Assembly: GCF_005116645.1 (NCBI RefSeq)
Contig: NZ_SWCM01000004.1
Span: 124,001 to 188,000 of the forward strand
DNA length: 64,000 bases
From: Desulfopila sp. IMCC35006
GTDB lineage: Bacteria > Desulfobacterota > Desulfobulbia > Desulfobulbales > Desulfocapsaceae
Direction: 5' to 3'
Shown here: one piece after another, positions 1-8,377 of the stretch
Position numbering within the stretch: the stretch's first letter is position 1
Layout of the letters: each line of letters starts with the position of its first letter
Notes under the pieces: generated by a model
Told to the model about the DNA's origin: nothing
Seen by the model: only the letters and a program-made list of their open reading frames with translations
Databases searched by the model: none
Program-made: the position numbers and the translations under genes

Positions 1-79
1 CAGAATCTTCTACCAGAAAAAACCGTTTCATTGCCCCTTCGGTAAATTCACGGGTCGTATTCAGATCGAGCACTTTCAT
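1..79 (-). CDS. Unidentified protein, N-terminal fragment cut by window edge
   Basis: Only the first 26 codons lie inside the window; the reading begins MKVLDLNTTREFTEG and runs off the left edge. The ATG at 79 has a strong ribosome binding site (GGAGG seven bases upstream), which is the main reason to call it a real gene. The fragment is too short to name a family. It is divergent from the possible small RNA and mpl to its right. Confidence 0.6.
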   Translation of the reverse strand, partial: MKVLDLNTTREFTEGAMKRFFLVEDS

Positions 80-95
80 TGTTGCCTCCACCTAC

Positions 96-126
96 TTGGT
101 TGTTTGGTATAGCTGTACTCTATAAT
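96..126 (+). promoter_or_regulatory. Possible sigma70-type promoter
   Basis: A perfect TATAAT lies at 121-126. Upstream candidates for the -35 are TTGGTT (96-101, 19-base spacer) or TTGTTT (100-105, 15-base spacer), neither ideal. Transcription would start near 133 and run toward the hairpin at 307-356 and mpl. Confidence 0.4.
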
Positions 127-132
127 AAGCAT

Positions 133-367
133 AGATTATCTGCTGTCCCCGCCTTACACAGACTATTTCCGCTGCAGCAATAGAACCTTGAGGGGAGCCG
201 AATGTAGATTTTCATCAGGCGGCAACGAACAACACTGGAAAAAATCTTCAATTTGCCGTATTAATTGAAGGTTATAAGGATGGCTTGACAGGTTATTCTT
301 AACCGTCGCCTCTGTCGCTTCTATGACGAATTGGCCTTCTTCATGCGACAGAGGCGTACTTATTTTT
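133..367 (+). ncRNA. Candidate small RNA or structured 5' leader
   Basis: Starting after the TATAAT at 121-126, this non-coding stretch contains an 8-bp stem (246-253/263-270). It ends in a perfect 12-bp stem, 307-318 with 345-356, whose inner part can extend by ATGA/TCAT (323-326/341-344) and GAA/TTC (328-330/337-339). A TATTTTT run follows. This could be a free small RNA with an intrinsic terminator, or an attenuator-like leader for the genes starting at 396. It does not match any RNA family I recognise. Confidence 0.3.
307..367 (+). terminator. 12-bp inverted repeat followed by T-run
   Basis: CGCCTCTGTCGC (307-318) pairs perfectly with GCGACAGAGGCG (345-356). TACTTATTTTT follows. No upstream protein gene is read in this direction, so it would terminate a small RNA or attenuate the downstream genes. 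Confidence 0.45.
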
Positions 368-395
368 GAAATTATAAATTTTTACAGGTGCTTTT

Positions 396-587
396 ATGGC
401 TCACCCGGAAAAAAACACCCCAGAAAGAGTACAAGCCAACACGGTTACCGATGAAACTATTTTAAAGATTGCTAAAGAAATATCGATAAAATTCATTGAA
501 GTCGGTCGGATAACGCCGGCTACCTTTGAACAGTCTTTTAAAAATATTTTCTCGGCAATCGATGCGACAATAAAAAAAGGTAAATGA
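396..587 (+). CDS. Small conserved-looking protein coupled to mpl
   Basis: A 63-residue charged protein, probably helical, with no signal peptide or membrane segment. Its core (TILKIAKEISIKFIEVGRITPATF) resembles small unnamed proteins I associate with Desulfobacterota; no function is known to me. The stop codon overlaps the mpl start in the arrangement ATGATG, which implies translational coupling. The C-terminus is lysine-rich (KKGK). Confidence 0.65.
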   Translation: MAHPEKNTPERVQANTVTDETILKIAKEISIKFIEVGRITPATFEQSFKNIFSAIDATIKKGK

Positions 588-2050
588 TGCTTTCTTTAGA
601 AAAAAATCTCAACGCCGCCCCAAAACAGATCAACCACATCCACCTGATGGGAATTTGCGGTACCGGCATGGCAGCGCTGGCCGGGATGCTGCAGAAATCA
701 GGCTATACCGTTACCGGCAGCGACAGTCATGTCTACCCGCCGATGTCCGATTTTCTCGCATCTTTACACATCAGCGTCTGTAACGGCTATAGCGCCGCCA
801 ACCTCAGTCCGGCGCCGGACCTGGTAATCGTCGGCAATGTTATTACCCGGAAAAATCCGGAGGCGATAGCCCTCGGGGAACTGCGGCTTCCGTATCTCTC
901 TTTTCCCCAGGCCCTGGCCCATTTCTTCATCCAGTCCCGGACCTCTCTGGTAATTTCCGGCACCCACGGCAAGACGACCACCTGTTCCCTGCTGGCCACG
1001 GCCCTCTATCATGCCGAACTTGACCCGTCCTTTATGATTGGCGGCATTGTCGGTGAATTCGGCACCAATTTCCGTCTAGGAGAAGGTGCTTACTTTGTCG
1101 CCGAAGGAGATGAATACGACACTGCCTTTTTTGACAAGGAATCAAAATTTCTGCATTATCGACCGAAGGTTGCGGTGATCACCTCCATAGAATTTGATCA
1201 TGCCGATATTTTCAGTGATCTTGAGGCAATTAAGCGATCTTTTAAAAAGTTTGTCGCCCTCCTGCCTGCCGACGGTTTGCTGATTGCCAATCTTGATGAT
1301 GCAAATGTTGCTGAAATCGCGGCAAATGCTCCCTGCGCTGTGCAGGCTTACGGTCTCAACCCTTCTTTCACCTGGACTTTGCAGAATATACGAATCGAAA
1401 ATGCGGTCAGTCATTTTGACGTCGTAAAAGACGGGAAACCATGGGCCTCCATGACCGTCAATCTGCCCGGCAGACACAATTGCCTCAACAGCCTCGCGGT
1501 GTGCGCGGTTATGCATCACCTCGGGGTAAGCCCTTTACTTATAAACAGGGGGCTGAAAAATTTTGCCGGCGTCAAGAGAAGACAGGAGGTGCGCGGTATC
1601 GAGAATGGAATTACCGTTATCGACGATTTTGCCCATCACCCGACCGCTGTTCGGGAAACCCTGGCGGCATTGAAAAGCGGCTATGCCAATCGGCGACTGG
1701 TCACGGTCTTTGAACCGAGAACTAATTCATCAAGACGCGCCATTTTTCAAAAAGATTACGCCGGCGCATTCGATTCAGCCGATATCATTCTGCTGCGGGA
1801 ACCAAATCCCATTGAAGGACTGGCAAAAGAAGAGCTGTTTTCCTCGGCCAAACTGGCATCGGATCTCTGCGCCAGAAATTTAACCGCCGAACCATTTCCA
1901 ACAACCGACGATATCCTCAATCGACTGAAAACCATCCTCAAAAAAGGCGATGTCGTGGCCGTTCTTTCCAACGGAGGCTTTGACAATATCCACAGCCGTC
2001 TGTTGGAACAGATTAGGAATTCTATCGGCGGGCAAGAAGAGACCGTTTAG
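584..2050 (+). CDS. mpl: UDP-MurNAc:L-Ala-gamma-D-Glu-meso-DAP ligase
   Basis: Mur ligase of the recycling branch. It joins the tripeptide recovered from old cell wall to UDP-MurNAc in the cytoplasm using ATP. At 488 residues it is near the usual Mpl length. The N-terminal UDP-binding glycine motif (HLMGICGTGMAALAG, residues about 20-34) and the ATP-binding GTHGKTTT (about 126-133) are intact, and the FEPRTNSSRR motif typical of Mpl is present near residue 372. It could be confused with MurC, but the EPRTNSSRR segment and the lack of a division/cell-wall cluster favour Mpl. The start overlaps the stop of the upstream small gene. Candidate MurNAc recycling genes lie in the operon at 14.9-21.7 kb. 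Confidence 0.9.
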   Translation: MMLSLEKNLNAAPKQINHIHLMGICGTGMAALAGMLQKSGYTVTGSDSHVYPPMSDFLASLHISVCNGYSAANLSPAPDLVIVGNVITRKNPEAIALGELRLPYLSFPQALAHFFIQSRTSLVISGTHGKTTTCSLLATALYHAELDPSFMIGGIVGEFGTNFRLGEGAYFVAEGDEYDTAFFDKESKFLHYRPKVAVITSIEFDHADIFSDLEAIKRSFKKFVALLPADGLLIANLDDANVAEIAANAPCAVQAYGLNPSFTWTLQNIRIENAVSHFDVVKDGKPWASMTVNLPGRHNCLNSLAVCAVMHHLGVSPLLINRGLKNFAGVKRRQEVRGIENGITVIDDFAHHPTAVRETLAALKSGYANRRLVTVFEPRTNSSRRAIFQKDYAGAFDSADIILLREPNPIEGLAKEELFSSAKLASDLCARNLTAEPFPTTDDILNRLKTILKKGDVVAVLSNGGFDNIHSRLLEQIRNSIGGQEETV

Positions 2051-2151
2051 CGGAGGGCACAGCAGACTCATATACACTCAGGAAGGAAGTGTTTTCCAGT
2101 GCCCAAGACATAACGGATTCACTGCTGGTGAACACTCACGGCAAGGAGCTA

Positions 2152-2481
2152 CTACTCGATGATGGGATCAAGCGCGTCACGCAGTTTCTCGAACAACTGC
2201 TGGTAATTGGCCGATCGATCCCCGGCTTTCCCCCGTTGTTCGATGTGCAGGGCAATGGCGGCGCAGTCGTCAAGACCAAGATTCAGGAATGCACCTTTTA
2301 TTGTATGGCCAATCTCGCCTATTGCCAGGGGATTATCTGTCTTCAGAGCCATCTGCAGATTCTGCATGTGCGACTGCAGCGTGGCAATAAAACTTGGCAT
2401 CAGCACGTCGATCTGCTCAGCGGGAAGGCTGAACTGTTCTGTGAGATGTGCCTTGATAGAGTCAATTTTCTGCTGCTGCAT
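2152..2481 (-). CDS. Hpt (histidine phosphotransfer) domain protein
   Basis: A single-domain phosphotransfer protein of about 109 residues. The Hpt signature GHTIKGAFLNLG carries the expected phospho-accepting histidine (residue 59 from this start). I chose the ATG at 2481 because AGGTAGG stands just upstream; a TTG at 2505 would add eight residues. It lies directly downstream of a stand-alone receiver protein on the same strand, so the two probably exchange phosphate in a phosphorelay. No partner kinase is adjacent. It converges with mpl. Confidence 0.8.
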   Translation of the reverse strand: MQQQKIDSIKAHLTEQFSLPAEQIDVLMPSFIATLQSHMQNLQMALKTDNPLAIGEIGHTIKGAFLNLGLDDCAAIALHIEQRGKAGDRSANYQQLFEKLRDALDPIIE

Positions 2482-2514
2482 GGTACCTACCTGAAAAGAG
2501 TTCAAGCCACCAGA

Positions 2515-2961
2515 TCATGCTTTGTTTATTAAAAAAGAAGGCTCCATATCATCAATCAGCTGGAGGTGGTGCAACTGTTCCAGCAGGCAGAGCTGGTTGA
2601 TCGGTTTTGTCAGATACGCCGCACATTTGCCTTCAACCATTGCTTCCATGATATTTTTTGCATCATCCAGGGCTGTGACCATAATCACCTTGACGACATC
2701 AGGACCATAAATCCCTTTTTCCCGTTCGATTCTCCGTATTTCACGCAATACTTCATGCCCGCTCAGCTTGGGCATCATGATATCAAGACAGACAAGGTCG
2801 TACCGGGTACCGGAGGCGCAATAGGATTCCTCCATGGCATCAATTGCTTCAACTCCATTGATAACCACATCACAATCACCAAAAGGAGAAAGCATCTCTT
2901 TCAGCAAGGTTCGACTGATAAATTCGTCCTCAGCAATCAGAATTTTTATTTTATTTGCCAT
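2515..2961 (-). CDS. Single-domain response regulator (receiver)
   Basis: A 148-residue CheY-like receiver with acidic pair ED (residues 11-12), phospho-acceptor Asp60 in LVCLDIMMP, switch Thr96 and Lys119 in YLTKP. There is no output domain; about 20 residues follow the receiver fold. It is transcribed with the Hpt gene immediately downstream and shares a 141-bp divergent intergenic region with tilS. The output is unknown. Confidence 0.85.
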   Translation of the reverse strand: MANKIKILIAEDEFISRTLLKEMLSPFGDCDVVINGVEAIDAMEESYCASGTRYDLVCLDIMMPKLSGHEVLREIRRIEREKGIYGPDVVKVIMVTALDDAKNIMEAMVEGKCAAYLTKPINQLCLLEQLHHLQLIDDMEPSFLINKA

Positions 2962-3102
2962 ACGCTTTTATTCAGAGAAGATTCTGCGGATGCCAGGCCT
3001 TGCCGACCATGGTAAAGTATCATTTAGATATAACAACCAGAAACGAAGAATTAAACCAAAACTGTACTTTCAATCAAAAAAATCCAGCCTGATACATTTT
3101 TC

Positions 3103-4524
3103 ATGGATATCCTCGACAGGATTGCACATCTCATCCGTTCCCATAATCTGTTTGTCGAAAATGACCGGATAGTTGTCGCCGTTTCCGGAGGGGCCGACTC
3201 CATGGCACTCCTGCATATTCTCGCCGGCATCACTCTGCCGCTGGAGCTCATTGCCGTCTATGTCGATCATGGGCTCAGACCGCAGGAAACGCCCCATGAA
3301 CGAAATATTATTGCCGGCATATGTCGAACTCTTAATATTATTTTCAAGGTTCGGGCGGTAAATGTACAGAAAATTATGGCGAAGGAAAAAAAATCTCTGG
3401 AGGAAGCGGCCAGGATCCTTCGCTACAGGGCACTGGAAGAAGTCAGGCAACAACACGACGCCCGGTACATCGCCGTCGGCCATACTGCCGATGACCAGGT
3501 AGAAGAGTTTTTTATCCGTCTGCTCCGGGGCAGCAGCAGCAGAGGACTCTCCGGGATGAAAACCAAGAGGGACCGTATCGTTCGTCCGCTGCTCTTTGAA
3601 AACAAGGCCAGCCTGGTCACATTTCTGACCGATCGGGGGCTGCCCTGGTGCCTCGATTCGTCCAATATGGATCACCATTTTCTGCGAAACCGTGTCCGGC
3701 TGCATTTACTGCCGCTCTTGGAAAAAGAGTTCAATCCATCTTTGCGCAAAACGATCCTGCAACATATGGATATCCTGGCCGAGGAAGACAACTACCTTGA
3801 CAGACAGGCCGCAAGTATCTTCAACCAATGCGTCGAGCTATCGGAGATGTCGGTGGAAAACGACAGGCGACCACAACTTGTCGTCAAGAACGAGTTCTTT
3901 CGTGCGGTGCATCCGGCAATCCAGAGAAGAATAATCGAAAAAAGCTGCTGGCGGATGGGCGTCCGCCCGACCTATGAGCAGATCTGCGCCATCATTGAGT
4001 GCATACGAAGCGGTAGAAACGGCAGTGAACTGCATCTTGAAAATGGTGTCCGGGCGGAAAAATCACCCCTTGGGCTGCGCTTTGCCAGACCTCTTCCGGG
4101 AGATCTGCTTCGCGGCTCAGCGCCGCCTGCCGCTTCCATCAGTCAATTCATTCCCGGACCAGGGACATACGCGGTAACCGGTACCGGCAAGGAACTTGTC
4201 GTCAAGGAAATATCGGCCGCTGACACCAAGGAAAAAAGCCCAGGAGAACTGAGACTCGATCTGGCCCGCATCTCCTTTCCGCTTCTGCTTCGTTCTTGTC
4301 GGGCGGGTGAAAGATTTCATCCCTGCGGCGGTCCGGGTAGCAAGAAAATATCGCGATACCTCAATGAACGAAAGATCCCGGCAAAAGAGCGGGCTGCATG
4401 GCCGGTTGTTCTCAGCGAAGACAAAATAATTGCCCTGGTCGGCCTGCAACTCGATCACAATTTCCGGATTTTGCGCTCAACCAGCAGGGTTCTTTCGCTC
4501 TGCTGGCAAGACCGCAAATCTTGA
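3103..4524 (+). CDS. tilS: tRNA(Ile)-lysidine synthetase
   Basis: TilS converts C34 of the CAU-anticodon tRNA-Ile to lysidine so that it reads AUA; the enzyme is essential in bacteria. The PP-loop SGGADS is at residues 28-33 and the core of about 220 residues is followed by the TilS-specific C-terminal domains, including the late RAGERFHPCGGPGSKKISRY segment. Length 473 is typical of the long form. It converges tail to tail with selB, seven bases apart. The Shine-Dalgarno sequence is weak. Confidence 0.93.
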   Translation: MDILDRIAHLIRSHNLFVENDRIVVAVSGGADSMALLHILAGITLPLELIAVYVDHGLRPQETPHERNIIAGICRTLNIIFKVRAVNVQKIMAKEKKSLEEAARILRYRALEEVRQQHDARYIAVGHTADDQVEEFFIRLLRGSSSRGLSGMKTKRDRIVRPLLFENKASLVTFLTDRGLPWCLDSSNMDHHFLRNRVRLHLLPLLEKEFNPSLRKTILQHMDILAEEDNYLDRQAASIFNQCVELSEMSVENDRRPQLVVKNEFFRAVHPAIQRRIIEKSCWRMGVRPTYEQICAIIECIRSGRNGSELHLENGVRAEKSPLGLRFARPLPGDLLRGSAPPAASISQFIPGPGTYAVTGTGKELVVKEISAADTKEKSPGELRLDLARISFPLLLRSCRAGERFHPCGGPGSKKISRYLNERKIPAKERAAWPVVLSEDKIIALVGLQLDHNFRILRSTSRVLSLCWQDRKS

Positions 4525-4531
4525 AATTCCG

Positions 4532-6463
4532 TCAGGACTTCTTCCTGAGAATCCGCTTGTCGCCAATCCTCATGGTTATTTTGATTCGATCCAGATACTC
4601 CAGAATCGGAATAGAGAATTTCCTGGTGAGCCCGGTGAGCTCTTTGAATGCCGGAGCATCGATCTCACCGTTTTTTTCCATATAGGCAACGACGGAATTT
4701 ATGAGGGGCTCGATTATTTCCTTCTCATAGTAAAGCGATTCACTGATCTTCAACAGGGTGCCATCGCGCAGCTGAAGATCAAACACGTCTTTCAGCAATC
4801 GCTCCGGATATTCGGCAAAGTGTTCCATGGTCTCTTTTATTGTCGGGGTGGAAAGGCCTTTTTCCCGATACCATTGCTTGAGGTCCTTGCGCAATTGCTC
4901 CTCATCGGCCTTCAGCGCCACCTGATGCCCGGCCATGCGAACGACCGACTCTTCCTGCACGATTATCGATTTTTTGATAAGATCGTTAATGCAGTAAGTA
5001 AAGACTTTCAGATCAACCTTTCGGCCCAGACCGGTGCGCAGTTCTTCTTTGGCAAGACCTGCCTGCAAGGGATTTTTCTGGTGGTATGCCTGCAGATGAT
5101 CCACCAGCATTGTCTTGATTTTTTCGGCAATTTCAACGACGACATATCGCTGGGTAGCGGAATCGACCACGGCAATTTTTTTGGTTGAAATAGGATCATT
5201 CAACGCCTTTTTCAGTTGTTTGCCAAACAGCCCAAGTCGAATACCAAGTTCATCGGCAGTTAACCCAAGTTCCCTGCTCTCCCGGAGTAAAAACAACGCT
5301 TTGTCTTCAACCGAGCCGTGTTGCAGAATTTCCAGTATTGTTTGATTGTACTGGCGATCTTTCTCGGAGAGTCGTTTTCTTTTGCGCGGGGAAACATTAC
5401 CGAGAACCATTCCCCCGCCAATTGTCATAACTGGCGAGTAACTGCGAATAACATAACGGTCTCCGGGCCAGACAGACGCTTTATCTTCGAGCAATAACTG
5501 GACAGCCGCTTCTTCTCCGGGTTGCAGTTCATCTCGGTCCAGAAGCGATACCCTGCCGATAATTTCCGCAGTACCCAGATGCACGCGTACCCTGGCCCTG
5601 TGTTTCATTGGTTTGACATTGGAGGCGAGATACAGGAATTGGCAATCGAGCATATAATTGGGCTGCAGGGTCCCTGGCTGCGCCAGCACCATACCCCGCT
5701 CTATGTCTGCAACATCCACTCCCTGCAGATTTATTGCCGTCCGGTGCCCTGCCTCCACCTCGTCTACCGCCTCGGAGTGGACCTGTATCCCTCTTATTTT
5801 GGCAATTCTCTCGGTGGGATAAATACGCAGCTCTTCGCCAATGGCGGTTCTACCGGAAATTGATGTTCCGGTAATCACCGAGCCAAAGCCCTTCATGGCG
5901 AATATTCGATCGACGGACAACCGAAAGGGCCCGAAGACTTCATGAAAATCAAACACCTTGACTATTTTGTCCAGGGCGTCACGAACTCGATCAATACCTT
6001 CTCCGGTGGTCGAGGAAACATTGATGATCGGTGCGCCTTCAAGAAAGCTCCCGGCACAGAATTCCTCAACCTCATCGTTGACCATCTCCAGCCATTCCGG
6101 GTCGACCATATCCTTTTTGGTGACAATGACTATCCCCTGCTGGACTCCCATCAGGCGGCAAATCTCAAAATGTTCGATGGTCTGGGGCATGATCCCTTCA
6201 TCGGCAGCAACGATGAACGCCAGAATATCGATCCCCGATACGCCGGACACCATGGTCTTGACGAACTTTTCATGCCCGGGTACATCGACTATGCCGATGC
6301 GGTGCCCGCAGGGCAGATCAAGATACGCAAAGCCGAGTTCAATGGTGATGCCGCGTTTTTTTTCCTCTTTGAGTCGATCTGTGTCAAAACCCGTCAGGGC
6401 CCGTATGAAGCTCGTTTTACCATGATCAACATGGCCGGCGGTACCAAGAACAATTTCGCGCAT
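4532..6463 (-). CDS. selB: Selenocysteine-specific elongation factor
   Basis: SelB is the GTPase that brings Sec-tRNA to UGA codons marked by a SECIS hairpin. From the ATG at 6463 the protein has 643 residues: an EF-Tu-like GTPase with GHVDHGKT (10-17), DVPGHEKF and TKKD, beta-barrel domains, then C-terminal winged-helix repeats that bind SECIS RNA. The open frame extends 41 codons upstream, but MREIVLGTAGHVDHGKT is the family's usual N-terminus and AAGG stands before it. The presence of selB implies selenoproteins elsewhere in the genome; selA, selC and selD are not in this window. Confidence 0.95.
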   Translation of the reverse strand: MREIVLGTAGHVDHGKTSFIRALTGFDTDRLKEEKKRGITIELGFAYLDLPCGHRIGIVDVPGHEKFVKTMVSGVSGIDILAFIVAADEGIMPQTIEHFEICRLMGVQQGIVIVTKKDMVDPEWLEMVNDEVEEFCAGSFLEGAPIINVSSTTGEGIDRVRDALDKIVKVFDFHEVFGPFRLSVDRIFAMKGFGSVITGTSISGRTAIGEELRIYPTERIAKIRGIQVHSEAVDEVEAGHRTAINLQGVDVADIERGMVLAQPGTLQPNYMLDCQFLYLASNVKPMKHRARVRVHLGTAEIIGRVSLLDRDELQPGEEAAVQLLLEDKASVWPGDRYVIRSYSPVMTIGGGMVLGNVSPRKRKRLSEKDRQYNQTILEILQHGSVEDKALFLLRESRELGLTADELGIRLGLFGKQLKKALNDPISTKKIAVVDSATQRYVVVEIAEKIKTMLVDHLQAYHQKNPLQAGLAKEELRTGLGRKVDLKVFTYCINDLIKKSIIVQEESVVRMAGHQVALKADEEQLRKDLKQWYREKGLSTPTIKETMEHFAEYPERLLKDVFDLQLRDGTLLKISESLYYEKEIIEPLINSVVAYMEKNGEIDAPAFKELTGLTRKFSIPILEYLDRIKITMRIGDKRILRKKS

Positions 6464-6550
6464 GAGTGCCTTACTCCCTGAAAGCTGCGATAAAAATAAC
6501 AAATCCTGCGATACATTTGAAATCAGAAGCCAATATTCGCCTCCAAGGCA

Positions 6551-6640
6551 CTTATCCCCGCAAAGCACGGGGGCTGAAAAGAGCACCCCTTAAAGGGGTA
6601 TTATAAAAAATCCCGGCTTATTTCCCGTTTACCGGGATTT
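6551..6640 (+). repeat. Mosaic hairpin repeat, copy A
   Basis: Shares the segment TATCCCCGCA.AGCACGGGG.CTGAAAAGAGCACCCC with copy B (8627-8740, opposite strand) and TATTATAAA.AATCCCGGCTT with copy C (18809-18900). It lacks the middle segment present in B and C, so it looks like a deleted or recombined version. Each module is itself an inverted repeat. Confidence 0.75.
6608..6640 (-). terminator. Terminator within repeat copy A
   Basis: AAATCCCGG (6608-6616) pairs with CCGGGATTT (6632-6640). Read on the minus strand, the stem runs into TTTTTTATAA, a good intrinsic terminator for the hydrolase gene that ends at 6731. Confidence 0.55.
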
Positions 6641-6730
6641 GTCATGTATTGGGGGAAGATGTCAATCTGACGGAGCTGTGCAGGTCCATCGGCAATCTCA
6701 GCGGCTCTCAATGGACATGGCCATCCCGAT

Positions 6731-7357
6731 TTATAAAAAGGGATTCGAGCGCTTTTCTTCACCTATGGTCGATTGATGTCCACCATAACCATGACCGGGC
6801 CAGACTATTGTTTCCGGAGGCAAGACCAGTAATTTGGTGCGAATGGACGCTAGAAGTTCTTCATGGGAACCCCCGGGAAAATCCGTTCGACCAAGGCCCC
6901 CGACAAAAAGCGTGTCCCCTGTAATCAGATCAGGTGGGTTATACAGGCACATCCCACCAGGAGTATGGCCAGGGGTATGCAGAACCTGCAATCGCACTTC
7001 GCCGATGACTATTTCATCCCCTTCAGCAACTTCGACGTCGGCTGGCGGCGATGCCTCCAGGCCGAGCATGGAGAAATAATGCTTCACCTCAGGTTTACCA
7101 AAAAACCGTTCATCGGCACGATGCATGATGATCTTCGCACCGGTTGCTTGCTGAATTTTTCTATTACCGCAGACATGATCCGGGTGGCCGTGAGTGGCTA
7201 TGATATACTCAACCGTCACGCCCATTTTTTTCACCTCGGCGAGAATTTTTTGTTCATCCCCTCCCGGATCGACCACGGCGGCCTTTTTCGTCTTCTCACA
7301 TGCCACTATATAGCAGCAGACAGCCATGGACCCAACAATAATCTGTTTTATTATCAT
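6731..7357 (-). CDS. Glyoxalase II-like metallo-beta-lactamase-fold hydrolase
   Basis: A 208-residue MBL-fold hydrolase with the metal motif THGHPDH (His56, His58, Asp60, His61), then HTPGHTPG, TGDTLF and WPGHG, all in order. This is the small glyoxalase II-like type that hydrolyses thioesters; it lacks the C-terminal helical domain of true hydroxyacylglutathione hydrolases, so the substrate is unknown. I chose ATG 7357, giving MIIKQIIVG, the usual start of this group; upstream starts overlap a hairpin. It lies downstream of the Mrp gene. Confidence 0.85.
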   Translation of the reverse strand: MIIKQIIVGSMAVCCYIVACEKTKKAAVVDPGGDEQKILAEVKKMGVTVEYIIATHGHPDHVCGNRKIQQATGAKIIMHRADERFFGKPEVKHYFSMLGLEASPPADVEVAEGDEIVIGEVRLQVLHTPGHTPGGMCLYNPPDLITGDTLFVGGLGRTDFPGGSHEELLASIRTKLLVLPPETIVWPGHGYGGHQSTIGEEKRSNPFL

Positions 7358-7385
7358 AGACTTATAGTTATAAGTAGTCATAAAC

Positions 7386-7419
7386 AAGGTTGGTGACGCT
7401 CCCCCTTGTCACCAACCTT
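7386..7419 (-). terminator. 12-bp hairpin between Mrp gene and hydrolase
   Basis: AAGGTTGGTGAC (7386-7397) pairs perfectly with GTCACCAACCTT (7408-7419), with a 10-base loop. On the minus strand it follows the Mrp stop, but only TTGTTTATG comes after it, so termination may be partial. On the plus strand it is followed by TTATTT. Confidence 0.55.
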
Positions 7420-7432
7420 TTATTTCAAACCA

Positions 7433-8377
7433 TCAGTTTTTGGCCTGCGATCCACATCCACCGCCGCCACAGGCGCAACTGCTCTCTTTCGGAGCCATGA
7501 CTATGGGTGAAGCAACAGCGACCGGCGGCAAACGCACCGCAATCGCCTCGACCACCTTCATAAAGGCCCGGGTAGCCGGACTGTCTGCATCTGACGACAG
7601 ATAAGGCGTCCCGTCATCTCCGGCCATGACGACCTGGGGGTCCATCGGAATTTTGCCGAGAAAAGGCAGGTCCAATTCGCGTGCCAGACTTTCTCCGCCC
7701 CCGGATTTGAAAATATCAACGGTCTCACTGCAGTGCGGACAAACAAACCCGGACATGTTTTCAACAACCCCGGCGATTTCCACCTTTACAGTCTTACAGA
7801 AATTAATTGATTTGCGCACATCTGCCAGCGCGACCTGCTGTGGAGTCGTGACGACCACGGCCTTCACGTTGGGAATGGTCTGGGCAACGGTAAGCGGCTC
7901 GTCCCCTGTTCCCGGGGGAGCATCGATGATGAGATAATCCAGTTCCCCCCAATCCATGTCCGATATAAACTGTCTTATTGCCTGAATTTTCAGAGGTCCG
8001 CGCCAGATTATGGCTTCATTTCTGTCGCGCATCATAAATTCCAGGGAGACAACTTTCAGGTTGTCACTGTACTTAAGCGGCGGTACCAGAGCATCTTTGG
8101 TCGCAGGCGGCTCAACACCACCTGTCAGGTTAAGCATCCGTACCACATCGGGTCCATGAATGTCGACATCCATCAAACCGACCTGATATCCTCTATTGGC
8201 AAGTCCCAGGGCCAGGTTAACGGAAACAGTAGATTTGCCGACGCCTCCCTTGCCACTCATGACTAAAATTTTATTTTTTATCTTTCCAAGCGATCTTTTT
8301 ATTGCGAGTTCCTGCTGTGCAGCAGCAGCTTGCTGTGATTCCTGTGTAGCACAGGATCCTCCACAAGATTCAGCCAT
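7433..8377 (-). CDS. Mrp/NBP35-type Fe-S cluster carrier ATPase
   Basis: A P-loop ATPase that binds and transfers Fe-S clusters. The deviant Walker A SGKGGVGKST lies near residue 42, the family motif PPGTGDE near 158, and the cluster-binding CPHC near 220. Extra cysteines at the N-terminus (CGGSC) and C-terminus (CACGGGGCG) may also bind metal. The ATG at 8377 is preceded by AAGGAGG seven bases upstream; the TTG two codons earlier is less likely. Length 314 fits the family. A terminator-like hairpin follows. Confidence 0.9.
   Translation of the reverse strand: MAESCGGSCATQESQQAAAAQQELAIKRSLGKIKNKILVMSGKGGVGKSTVSVNLALGLANRGYQVGLMDVDIHGPDVVRMLNLTGGVEPPATKDALVPPLKYSDNLKVVSLEFMMRDRNEAIIWRGPLKIQAIRQFISDMDWGELDYLIIDAPPGTGDEPLTVAQTIPNVKAVVVTTPQQVALADVRKSINFCKTVKVEIAGVVENMSGFVCPHCSETVDIFKSGGGESLARELDLPFLGKIPMDPQVVMAGDDGTPYLSSDADSPATRAFMKVVEAIAVRLPPVAVASPIVMAPKESSCACGGGGCGSQAKN

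Larger units (their letters stand above)
80..395. other. 316-bp intergenic region with promoter and structured hairpin
   Basis: No protein gene is visible. The right half holds a perfect TATAAT (121-126), an 8-bp stem (246-253 with 263-270) and a large hairpin (307-356) followed by a short T-run. These are described separately as a candidate small RNA or structured leader. Confidence 0.6.

Noticed and set aside
133-367. 6S RNA or another known RNA
   Set aside because: A CTTGAGGGGAGCCGAA segment is vaguely 6S-like, but the ends do not pair as in 6S RNA and no conserved bubble could be drawn.
6464-6586. 41-codon N-terminal extension of SelB
   Set aside because: The extension does not resemble SelB and runs through the repeat/promoter region; the family begins at MREIVLGTAGHVDHGKT.
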